Of a DNA stretch of 5,396 nt, positions 1-4,870 are shown piece by piece. Position 1 is the first letter of the stretch. The number at the start of each line of letters is the position of its first letter. Under the pieces are notes generated by a model. That model had not been told where the DNA came from. It searched no databases and was given only the letters and a program-made list of their open reading frames with translations. Where the stretch lies: contig JAQGNC010000611.1 in assembly GCA_028292065.1 (NCBI GenBank), positions 1-5,396 of the forward strand, read 5' to 3'. This DNA is from Betaproteobacteria bacterium (GTDB taxonomy: Bacteria > Pseudomonadota > Gammaproteobacteria > Burkholderiales > SG8-41). Made by a program: the position numbers and the translations under genes.

Positions 1-320
1 GGCTTGGCGAGATAATAGTCGGCGCCCACTTAGATCCCGACCATCCGGTCGACTTCGTCGACTTTCGCGGTGAGCATGATGATCGGCATGTCCTCGTCGC
101 CGCCGCGCAGGCGCCGGCAGATCGACAGGCCGTCTTCGCCCGGCAGCATCAGGTCGAGAATCATGAGGTCGTAGCGCTCGCGCGCGAGCTGCCGGTTCAT
201 GTCGGTCGCGTTCGCGACGGTGCGCACGCTGTAACCCTGCTCCGCGAGATAGCGGTTCAGCAGGTCGCGCAGCCTCGCGTCGTCGTCGACGACGAGCACC
301 TTGGTCTTGTTTTCTGACAT
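1..320 (-). pseudogene. ompR: OmpR-like response regulator, receiver domain; in-frame stop, truncated by window edge
   Basis: Receiver domain of an OmpR/PhoB-class two-component regulator, expected to be phosphorylated by an EnvZ-like kinase and then to bind DNA. The start is the ATG at 320-318. Acidic-pocket residues D12-D14, phospho-acceptor D56 (in LMILDLMLPGEDGLSICRRL) and switch T84 (in PIIMLTAK) are all present, and similarity to enterobacterial OmpR is obvious by eye. A TAA at 32-30 ends the frame after 96 residues, but reading on in the same frame gives VGADYYLAKP, the expected end of the receiver with the conserved Lys (K106). A change of GAA to TAA at the Glu usual in this position explains the break. 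The C-terminal winged-helix DNA-binding domain lies outside the window. Either the gene is a recent nonsense pseudogene or the base is a sequence error. Family call is firm; functional state is uncertain. Confidence 0.85.
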
Positions 321-390
321 GGCCGCAATCCTAGCGGCTCACCGCTGTGGCTTCCAGCCTTTTGTAAATCTTTATTGCCCGGGGTGACTC

Positions 391-410
391 CGAAACAAAC
401 TGTTACAAAC
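391..410. promoter_or_regulatory. Candidate OmpR-type tandem binding site
   Basis: Two half-sites, GAAAC (392-396) and GTTAC (402-406), lie exactly 10 bp apart, and both are followed by ACAAAC-type sequence (ACAAAC at 395-400 and 405-410). OmpR is known to bind tandem 10-bp half-sites with a GxxxC core, and this matches. The site sits between the minus-strand ompR-like gene and the plus-strand secreted-protein gene, so it could serve autoregulation, control of the secreted gene, or both. The role is inferred from sequence only. Confidence 0.45.
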
Positions 411-500
411 GAGCGCGCACAGCCGCTGCCGCCGGGCGTCATATCCCATACGATCCATCACACGAGTCTTCAACATGAAAACAGAACGAGGAGAGCCATC

Positions 501-785
501 ATGGGTTTATTCAGGATCGCCGCAGTCGCTGCAGCACTCGCGCTTGCCGCGCCCGCATGGGCGGGTGGAGGGCACGGTCACGAGCGCGGGCGGGATCATG
601 ATCGCTGGCGCGGCGACCATCACGCTCGCGGATGGAGTGACCGGGATCACCACCGGCATTGGGATCGCGCACCCAGGTACGTCTACCAGGACCGGTATTA
701 CTACGCGCCGCCTCCCGCCTACGTATACGCGCCGCCTCCGGGTATCCACATCTATGCCCCGCCCGTCTACATCCCGCTGCGGTAA
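501..785 (+). CDS. Small exported His/Tyr/Pro-rich protein, unknown function
   Basis: A 94-residue protein of unknown function, probably periplasmic or surface-exposed. The start at 501 is chosen because a strong ribosome site, GAGGAG (488-493), lies 7 bases upstream and a clean signal peptide follows: Arg at 5, an Ala/Leu hydrophobic core to about residue 17, and an APAWA cleavage motif ending at residue 21. The mature part has two zones. Residues 22-56 are Gly/Arg/Asp/His-rich with eight His, in HGHERGRDHD and DRDHHRHWDR clusters. Residues 57-94 are Tyr/Pro-rich, with YAPP occurring three times and nine Tyr in all. The His clusters could bind metal and the Tyr/Pro tail could contact the cell wall or other proteins; both are guesses. 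A same-frame ATG at 375 would hide the signal peptide and is rejected. The gene is transcribed away from the OmpR-like gene, across the candidate OmpR site. Confidence 0.75.
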   Translation: MGLFRIAAVAAALALAAPAWAGGGHGHERGRDHDRWRGDHHARGWSDRDHHRHWDRAPRYVYQDRYYYAPPPAYVYAPPPGIHIYAPPVYIPLR

Positions 786-898
786 GCGCAATCCTGCCGG
801 CGCAGCATGATCATCGTCACCGACGGAACGTGCCTTCCCACTGCCCCCGGGCCGCATAGCCGACTTCAGAAGCACGACGGCGCGCGCCGCGGGCGCCC

Positions 899-904
899 TA
901 TAAT
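899..904 (+). promoter_or_regulatory. Consensus -10 element (TATAAT)
   Basis: A perfect TATAAT hexamer lies in very GC-rich surroundings, 47 bases before the ATG at 952. No good -35 hexamer is visible 16-18 bases upstream, so it may depend on an activator or be fortuitous. It is the only reasonable promoter seen in the 786-951 gap. Confidence 0.4.
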
Positions 905-951
905 GACGTTCTTCACGCCGACAGGCGCTTTCGGAGCAGGTCGATAACCGC

Positions 952-1245
952 ATGAGACGCCTCGCATACGCGATTGCCTGGATCCTCGCGACGGCCCTCT
1001 TCGCTGTCGGCCCGGCTGCGGCTGCGTCGGATTTCGCCGGCGCAGTGGTGCAGGTGCAGGGGCCGGGGCAGAAAGGCCGGCCGGGCCAGGGTCCCGACCG
1101 CGGCGAGCGCGGGCGCGACGCCCGCCAGGACGGCGGGAATGATCGCGATCGCCGCGAGCGCATGAGCGAAGACGACCGCCGCTCGCTGCACCGCGACCTC
1201 GACAAGGCCAATCGCGAGCTCTACGGACGCCGCCAGCAGAAGTAA
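952..1245 (+). CDS. Small exported Gly/Arg-rich protein, unknown function
   Basis: A 97-residue exported protein of unknown function. The N-terminus MRRLAYAIAWILATALFAVG followed by PAAAAS is a typical signal peptide, with cleavage likely near residue 25. Residues 36-70 are Gly, Arg and Asp-rich with no predicted fold (GQKGRPGQGPDRGERGRDAR). The C-terminal stretch DDRRSLHRDLDKANRELY (residues 74-91) should form a charged helix; it resembles a tail seen in short exported betaproteobacterial proteins with an ERRxLRRDI-type pattern, which I recall rather than can verify. The ribosome site is weak (GGAG at 933-936, AGG at 938-940). The gene has the same orientation as the His/Tyr-rich gene upstream but is separated from it by 166 bases holding a TATAAT, so it is probably transcribed separately. 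Start and signal peptide are convincing; function is not known. Confidence 0.7.
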   Translation: MRRLAYAIAWILATALFAVGPAAAASDFAGAVVQVQGPGQKGRPGQGPDRGERGRDARQDGGNDRDRRERMSEDDRRSLHRDLDKANRELYGRRQQK

Positions 1246-1261
1246 TCAGGAGGCGGCGCGC

Positions 1262-1345
1262 GTGTTCAAAAGCTTCGGGCCGCCGAGCGTTACCGCGCGT
1301 TTCGGGCAGACCAAAAGCATACGAATCCGTGGGCTAAGCAACTGA
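1262..1345 (+). CDS. Possible 27-residue small ORF (GTG start)
   Basis: A perfect Shine-Dalgarno AGGAGG (1248-1253) starts just past the stop of the 952-1245 gene and stands 8 bases before a GTG. That GTG opens 27 codons ending in TGA at 1343-1345. The peptide begins MFKSFGPPSVTARFGQTKS and is basic, without a membrane segment or recognisable domain. The position suggests translation from the transcript of the preceding gene. The only support is the ribosome site and spacing, and a purine-rich AGGAGG can occur by chance. Confidence 0.25.
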   Translation: MFKSFGPPSVTARFGQTKSIRIRGLSN

Positions 1346-1360
1346 TCTCGGCCTTTTTTC

Positions 1361-1389
1361 TCGCCATCCATGGCGCCCCCGGCTAGAAT
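1361..1389 (+). promoter_or_regulatory. Candidate sigma-70 promoter for the DGQHR gene
   Basis: TCGCCA (1361-1366, 4 of 6 to the -35 consensus) and TAGAAT (1384-1389, 5 of 6 to the -10 consensus) are 17 bases apart. Transcription would begin near 1396 and give a leader of about 58 bases before the ATG at 1454. The rest of the 1246-1453 gap holds the possible small ORF and a T-run (1354-1359) without a convincing hairpin. Confidence 0.4.
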
Positions 1390-1453
1390 GTGCATGCAGA
1401 GCTGCAGCACGAAATGTCGCGGGCATAAAAAGAGAAGCCGGGAGACAGGATAA

Positions 1454-2584
1454 ATGCTAGCAACGCGTATACGGCAGAAGGACGGTCTTTTCTACTTCGC
1501 CAGCTACCCTGCCAAGGACGTTCTGGACAAGGTCCGGTTCATCAGCAGGTTCTACGGCGACGGCGACGAGATCGCCCCGCACACGGTGCCGCAGAACGAC
1601 GAAATCGCGCAATTCATCGCGCGCGTCGAGCGGACCGACGAAGCCTTCCAGCGGCAGCTTTCGCGCGCCAAGGTGCGGGCGCTGCGAAACTTCTACGAGA
1701 TGGCGGTCAGCCAGCCGCCGATACCCGGAACGGTGCTGCTCTTCACGGCCGAGACCCTGCGCTTTGCCGCGACCAACGGCGAGACCGTCGGCAACCTCCA
1801 GGAACCCACCGCGCGCTACCTCATCATCGACGGCCAGCATCGTCTCGCCGCGCTGCGCTTCTATCTCAAAGAGCACCCGGCCGAAGCCGCGACGATCAAC
1901 GTGCCGTGCGTCATCTTCGACGGCCGGAGCGAGGATTTCGCCGCCGAGATGTTCGTCATCATCAATTCGACGCCCACGCGGATCAACAAAAGCCACCTGG
2001 TCGACCTCTACGAGCGCGTCTCGTGGGCGGAGCCCGACCGGCGCTTCGCCGCGCGCCTGGTCGAGGACCTCTACAAAGAGGACGACAGTCCCCTCCAGTA
2101 CCGCATCAACCGCCTCGGCGGCCGCAGCCAGCAGGACAAGTGGATCCTCCAGGCCGAGCTCTTCAACGAGCTGCATCGCTGGGTCAGCGCGGACTGGAAG
2201 AAGATCAAGACCCACGCGAACCTCTATCGCGAAGGCGAGAAGTATTACTGCGCGGTGCGCGACTTCTTCAAGGCCGCCCAGAAGGTGTGGGGCGAGAGCT
2301 GGGGAAGCGACGGCTACATGGTCACCAAGCCGGTGACGATCAAGGCGATGGTGCGGGTCTGCGCCGACCTGGCGCGCGCCGACGCCGAGCCCGCCGAAGG
2401 CCGGGTCAAGCGCTGGGAAGAGCGCCTCAGCCCCTGGGCCGAGCAGCAGCGCATGTTCCGCAGCGAAGGCTTCTACGAGCGCTTCCCGGCGAAGGGGCAG
2501 ATCGAGCGGGTGGCGCGGATACACAAGGATCTGGCGAAGTGGGCTTCGATCGAAATCAGGACTCCCGCTAAAGCGCGGGAGTGA
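1454..2584 (+). CDS. DGQHR-domain protein (DndB/ParB-like superfamily), orphan
   Basis: A 376-residue protein with the signature that names the DGQHR domain family: YLIIDGQHRLAAL, with DGQHR at residues 126-130. A second family block, FVIINSTPTRINKSHLVDL (167-185), matches the conserved Asn-rich segment that follows in these proteins. The family is related to the ParB/sulfiredoxin-like fold and includes DndB, the regulator encoded with the DndCDE DNA phosphorothioation genes. The C-terminal half (about 190-376) is helical, Trp-rich and charged, and I cannot assign it. No signal peptide or membrane segment is seen, so it is cytoplasmic. The start at 1454 is supported by GGAG (1441-1444), 9 bases upstream. 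No dndA/C/D/E, restriction, methylase or 7-deazaguanine genes lie in the window, so a DNA-modification role is only family inference. The last codons lie in the left arm of a large inverted repeat. Confidence 0.85.
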   Translation: MLATRIRQKDGLFYFASYPAKDVLDKVRFISRFYGDGDEIAPHTVPQNDEIAQFIARVERTDEAFQRQLSRAKVRALRNFYEMAVSQPPIPGTVLLFTAETLRFAATNGETVGNLQEPTARYLIIDGQHRLAALRFYLKEHPAEAATINVPCVIFDGRSEDFAAEMFVIINSTPTRINKSHLVDLYERVSWAEPDRRFAARLVEDLYKEDDSPLQYRINRLGGRSQQDKWILQAELFNELHRWVSADWKKIKTHANLYREGEKYYCAVRDFFKAAQKVWGESWGSDGYMVTKPVTIKAMVRVCADLARADAEPAEGRVKRWEERLSPWAEQQRMFRSEGFYERFPAKGQIERVARIHKDLAKWASIEIRTPAKARE

Positions 2585-2604
2585 TTTCGATCCGCCCACT
2601 TCGC
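2534..2604 (+). terminator. Long imperfect inverted repeat across the DGQHR stop codon
   Basis: Three nested perfect arms pair across this stretch: GCGAAGTGGG (2534-2543) with 2595-2604, GATCGAAATC (2548-2557) with 2583-2592, and ACTCCCGC (2561-2568) with GCGGGAGT (2575-2582) around a 6-base loop. This gives 28 pairs with small internal bulges. The stop codon TGA (2582-2584) is within it. No U-tract follows, so it may not be a classical intrinsic terminator; protection of the mRNA 3' end or a bidirectional block toward the convergent ridA-like gene are alternatives. Confidence 0.65.
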
Positions 2605-2606
2605 GC

Positions 2607-2621
2607 GCTGCCTGCGGCAGC
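2607..2621 (+). repeat. Short hairpin
   Basis: GCTGCC (2607-2612) pairs with GGCAGC (2616-2621) around a TGC loop, directly after the large inverted repeat. It may extend the same 3' structure. Six GC-rich pairs can also occur by chance at this base composition. Confidence 0.4.
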
Positions 2622-2642
2622 GGCTGGCCAGTGAACGCCAAA

Positions 2643-2680
2643 GAGGGAAACTACGTTTCCCTCCTTGAACCTCCCTTCCT
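2643..2680. repeat. Inverted-repeat arm A with internal hairpin
   Basis: GAGGGAAAC (2643-2651) pairs perfectly with GTTTCCCTC (2655-2663) around TAC. The hairpin and the 17 bases after it recur as an inverted copy at 2837-2876, with 12 of 13 outer bases and both 9-base hairpin arms conserved. The two copies flank the palindromic element at 2726-2828. Between arm A and that element, GCTCGCT repeats at 2684-2690 and 2694-2700; nothing else is seen there. Confidence 0.65.
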
Positions 2681-2725
2681 TCGGCTCGCTTGCGCTCGCT
2701 CGGGCAGCCCTAGAGCAATTCCGAA

Positions 2726-2828
2726 CCACCCCCACCCTAGCCCTCCCCCTGAAGGGGAGGGAACTACAGGCGCGGCGCGCCTGCCAAACTCTCCTTCCCC
2801 CTCAGGGGGAAGGTTGGGATGGGGGTGG
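2726..2828. repeat. BIME-like pair of inverted REP-type units
   Basis: Two C-rich/G-rich units face each other. Unit 1 (2726-2761) starts CCACCCCCACCCTAG and contains the hairpin CCCTCCCC/GGGGAGGG. Unit 2 (2793-2828) contains CCTTCCCCC/GGGGGAAGG and ends TGGGATGGGGGTGG, the inverted counterpart of unit 1's end. Between them is a central perfect hairpin, CAGGCGC (2767-2773) with GCGCCTG (2777-2783). Repeats of this type, which translate as PHPSPPPEGEG, are known as dispersed intergenic palindromes in many proteobacteria. The position between convergent genes is typical. Confidence 0.75.
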
Positions 2829-2836
2829 ATTTAAGA

Positions 2837-2876
2837 AGGAAAGGAGGTTACGGAGGGAAACCTTGGTTTCCCTCCG
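2837..2876. repeat. Inverted-repeat arm B with perfect hairpin
   Basis: CGGAGGGAAACC (2851-2862) pairs with GGTTTCCCTCCG (2865-2876), leaving only TT between the arms. With the preceding AGGAAAGGAGGTT (2837-2849) it is the inverted copy of arm A at 2643-2680. The AGGAGG inside it resembles a ribosome site, but no start codon or credible ORF follows. Confidence 0.65.
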
Positions 2877-2893
2877 TTCGTTTACCGCCCATT

Positions 2894-2938
2894 GGGTCCC
2901 GAAGGGACCCTTCAGGGGGAGGGTTAGGGTGGGGGTGG
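2894..2938. repeat. Hairpin plus third REP-type unit
   Basis: GGGTCCC (2894-2900) pairs with GGGACCC (2904-2910) around GAA. It abuts a third REP-type unit (2910-2938). On the minus strand that unit reads CCACCCCCACCCTAACCC and continues to CTGAAG, differing from unit 1 (2726 on) at one position. On the minus strand this is the first structure downstream of the ridA-like stop and may help end that transcript. From 2939 to 2995 I see nothing further. Confidence 0.65.
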
Positions 2939-2995
2939 TTTTTCTCGCCTGTGCCACGAATGAGGGCAGTGGCGTTCCCGCTTACCGAGGTCTGC

Positions 2996-3355
2996 TTACA
3001 CCCGCTTCGCGGCGATGCACTGGATTTCCACCAGCGTATCCGCTGACCCGAGCTGCACTTCGACCGTGGCGCGGGCGGGGGGATTCGCCCGGTCGACCCA
3101 CGCCATCCACGCCTCGTCCATTCGCGGCTTCAAACCCATGTCGTTGACGTAGCACGTCGCGGTCAGGATCCGCGACTTGTCGCTGCCGCACTTGGCGAGC
3201 AGGGCGTCGATCTGGCGCAGGACGTCCTCGGTCTGGGCTTTCATGTCGCCGTCGAGCTTTTGCGCGACCTGGCCCGCGAGGTAGATGAGGCCGTTGTATT
3301 CGACGGCATCGGACAGCTTGCCACCCATGGGATTGACTCTGACAATATCGCTCAT
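2996..3355 (-). CDS. RidA/YjgF/UK114-family protein
   Basis: A 119-residue protein of the Rid family, whose archetype RidA hydrolyses reactive enamine/imine intermediates released by PLP enzymes such as threonine dehydratase; other subfamilies have different or unknown substrates. The strand-forming block NGLIYLAGQVA (21-31), the carboxylate-binding Arg in NPPARATVEV (R95), and Glu in TLVEIQ (E110) are all at family positions, and the length is near the usual 120-130. The start ATG at 3355-3353 has GGAG 8 bases upstream (minus strand, 3367-3364). It is cytoplasmic and acts as a trimer in the family. The gene is divergent from the lyase-remnant/CoA-transferase operon and convergent with the DGQHR gene. 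Divergence from a catabolic operon suggests a role with that pathway, but the exact Rid subfamily and substrate cannot be told from here, so I give no symbol. Confidence 0.9.
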   Translation of the reverse strand: MSDIVRVNPMGGKLSDAVEYNGLIYLAGQVAQKLDGDMKAQTEDVLRQIDALLAKCGSDKSRILTATCYVNDMGLKPRMDEAWMAWVDRANPPARATVEVQLGSADTLVEIQCIAAKRV

Positions 3356-3390
3356 TGCTTTGACTCCGAAAAAGGTAGAACTTACCGGTC

Positions 3391-3452
3391 CGCGCGGCGC
3401 TGTGCGCCGGGACGCGCGATTCTACTGTAGCCGTGCCGCTCGCCGCGCGGCG
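3391..3452. promoter_or_regulatory. Divergent intergenic region with two palindromes
   Basis: The gap between the ridA-like gene and the plus-strand operon contains the hairpin CGGCGC (3395-3400)/GCGCCG (3404-3409) and a perfect 12-bp palindrome CGCCGCGCGGCG (3441-3452). On the minus strand, TAGAAT (3424-3419) could be a -10 element for the ridA-like gene, without a clear -35. Palindromes in a shared promoter region could be operators, but GC-rich palindromes are common by chance here. Confidence 0.25.
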
Positions 3453-3520
3453 CAGCCGACGGCAAAGCATTCCCGAACCCAGCCGCCGCGGCCTTTCCGC
3501 GTCGACGAACAGGAGACCCC

Positions 3521-3661
3521 ATGAAGCAGCAGATCGACGCACGGGTGAGCGAAGTCGGTCCTCGCGAAGGCATACCGGGCGAGCCGCTGTGCGGCTGCGT
3601 CTCGCAGGCCGGCGTCACCCAAGGTTACGTGCCGGCGCATCCATCGCGGAGCGCCGCATGA
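3521..3661 (+). pseudogene. Remnant of an HMG-CoA-lyase-type gene with in-frame internal deletion
   Basis: A 46-codon ORF with a good ribosome site (AGGAGA, 3511-3516) whose TGA overlaps the CoA-transferase start as ATGA. Its N-terminus, MKQQIDARVSEVGPREG, matches the start of HMG-CoA-lyase-like enzymes (VEVGPRDGLQ, including the catalytic Arg). The text then jumps to IPGEPLCGCVSQAGVTQGYV, which resembles the C-terminal end of some lyases of this family rather than what should follow GPREG. The simplest reading is loss of about 250 internal codons, keeping frame, ribosome site and translational coupling. The intact enzyme is a TIM-barrel lyase of about 300 residues that splits a 3-hydroxy-3-methyl-acyl-CoA. 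The N-terminal match is fairly clear; the C-terminal match is from memory. Alternatives are an assembly deletion or an unrelated leader peptide. The frame of the CoA-transferase also runs open upstream to 3433, but it has no matching ribosome site or family similarity there. Confidence 0.5.
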
Positions 3662-4842
3662 GCGCGCGCCTGCCGCTGGAAGGCATACGCGTGGTCGAGT
3701 TCTGCCACGTCGTGATGGGGCCCACGTGCGGGCTCATCCTCGCCGACATGGGCGCCGAAGTGATCAAGGTCGAGCCTCTCGACGGCGACCACACGAGGAA
3801 GCTCGTCGCGTCCGGCGCGGGTTTCTTCCCGACTTACAACCGCAACAAGAAAAGCATCGCGGTCGATCTCAAGTCTGCAAAGGGTCGCGAAGCGGTGCTC
3901 AAGCTGATCGCGAGCGCCGACGTCGTGAGCGAGAACTTCAGGCCCGGTGCGATGGACAAGCTCGGCTTCGGCTACGAATGCGCGAAAGCGATCAAGCCGG
4001 ACGTCATTTACTGCTCGCTGAAAGGTTTCCTCCCCGGGCCGTACGACCATCGCACCGGCCTCGACGAAGTCGTGCAGATGATGGGCGGCCTCGCGTACAT
4101 GACCGGCGGACGCTACGGTCCCTTGCGCGCGGGCGCGTCGGTGAATGACGTCATGGGAGGGATGTTCGGCGCGATCGCGATCCTCGGGGCGCTGCACCAG
4201 CGCAGGGAAACCGGGCAAGGCCAGTACGTCCAGAGCGCGCTCTTCGAGAACAACGCGTTCCTCATGGCGCAGCACATGATGGAAGGGCTGATGACCGGCA
4301 AGCCGGTCTCGCCGATGCCCGACCGCATACGCGCGTGGGCGCTCTACGACAACTTCAAGACGAGCGAAGGCGAGCTCGTGTTCGTCGGCGTCGTCACCGA
4401 CACCCAGTGGAAAGTCTTCTGCGAAGCTTTCGGGCTCACCGATCTCCTCGACGACCCAACGCTGAAGACGAACCCGCAGCGCGTGGAGGCGCGCCCGCGG
4501 ATCATGCCGATCGTCAGCGAGATCTTCTCGAAGATGACCAAGCAGGCGCTGATGGACAAATGCGAGAAGCTCGGCCTGCCTTTCGCACCGATCGCCAGGC
4601 CCGAGGACCTGTTCGACGACCCGCACCTGAATGCGTCCGGCGGGCTCGCGCCGGTGACGCTGCTCAACGGTCGGACTACCAAAGTGCCGATCCTGCCGAT
4701 CGAGATGGACGGCAAGCGTTTCGGCACCCGGCTCGACGTTCCGAAGATCGGCGAGCATACGCGGGAGGTTCTCGCGAGCGTGGGCTACGCGACAAGCGAG
4801 ATCGATGCGCTCGCGAGCGATCATGTGATCGCGGGCGCGTGA
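3658..4842 (+). CDS. Class III CoA-transferase (CaiB/BaiF family)
   Basis: A 394-residue enzyme that moves CoA between an acyl-CoA and a free carboxylic acid through an aspartyl-CoA thioester; it is cytoplasmic and forms an interlocked dimer in the family. Family blocks seen in order: LEGIRVVEFCHVVMGP (7-22), LADMGAEVIKVEP (28-40), NRNKKSIAVDLK (61-72), ENFRPGAMDKLGFGY (92-106), and PLRAGASVNDVMGGMFGA (155-172), which carries the catalytic Asp, D164. The start at 3658 fits the usual N-terminus, has GGAG (3648-3651) 6 bases upstream, and overlaps the preceding ORF by ATGA. Length is normal. The Bug-family receptor gene follows after 28 bases, so the two are likely co-transcribed. The acid is unknown; with a lyase-like gene ahead, a branched or hydroxylated dicarboxylate is plausible but inferred. 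The family is reliable; substrate naming would not be. Confidence 0.93.
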   Translation: MSARLPLEGIRVVEFCHVVMGPTCGLILADMGAEVIKVEPLDGDHTRKLVASGAGFFPTYNRNKKSIAVDLKSAKGREAVLKLIASADVVSENFRPGAMDKLGFGYECAKAIKPDVIYCSLKGFLPGPYDHRTGLDEVVQMMGGLAYMTGGRYGPLRAGASVNDVMGGMFGAIAILGALHQRRETGQGQYVQSALFENNAFLMAQHMMEGLMTGKPVSPMPDRIRAWALYDNFKTSEGELVFVGVVTDTQWKVFCEAFGLTDLLDDPTLKTNPQRVEARPRIMPIVSEIFSKMTKQALMDKCEKLGLPFAPIARPEDLFDDPHLNASGGLAPVTLLNGRTTKVPILPIEMDGKRFGTRLDVPKIGEHTREVLASVGYATSEIDALASDHVIAGA

Positions 4843-4870
4843 AGCGACCATAACAACGAGGAGATCGGAA

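Noticed and set aside
375..500. Upstream ATG for the His/Tyr-rich secreted protein
   Set aside because: It would bury the signal peptide inside the protein and spans the regulatory region; the ATG at 501 has a strong ribosome site.
507..1211. 234-codon minus-strand frame across both small exported genes
   Set aside because: Arg/Ser/Pro-rich translation with no domain; it conflicts with two plus-strand genes that have signal peptides.
1347..1360. T-run (1354-1359) as an intrinsic terminator for the upstream gene
   Set aside because: The only pairing found, GCCGAG with CTCGGC, needs a loop of about 60 bases, so no credible terminator hairpin precedes the T-run.
1454..2584. A complete Dnd phosphorothioation or similar defence island
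   Set aside because: Only the DGQHR protein is present; flanking genes belong to regulation, export and catabolism, with no modification or nuclease partners in the window.
1457..2641. 394-codon open frame on the minus strand opposite the DGQHR gene
   Set aside because: It mirrors the GC-rich third-position pattern of the certain plus-strand gene, has no recognisable motif, and the plus-strand product carries clear family blocks.
2643..2938. A CRISPR array or transposon with terminal repeats
   Set aside because: Repeats are inverted and directly nested, not regularly spaced direct repeats with spacers, and there is no transposase gene or clear target-site duplication.
2631..3147. Proline-rich plus-strand ORFs over the repeat region (PHPSPPPEGEG-type peptides)
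   Set aside because: These are translations of the REP-type palindromes, a known source of false genes, and they run into the minus-strand ridA-like gene.
3433..3657. Upstream extension of the CoA-transferase frame to an ATG at 3433
   Set aside because: The added 75 residues are Arg/Ser-rich with no family match; the ATG at 3658 fits the family N-terminus and has a ribosome site.
3625..4851. 408-codon open frame on the minus strand opposite the CoA-transferase
   Set aside because: Antisense shadow of a well-supported gene; composition is Arg/Ala/His/Asp-rich with no domain.
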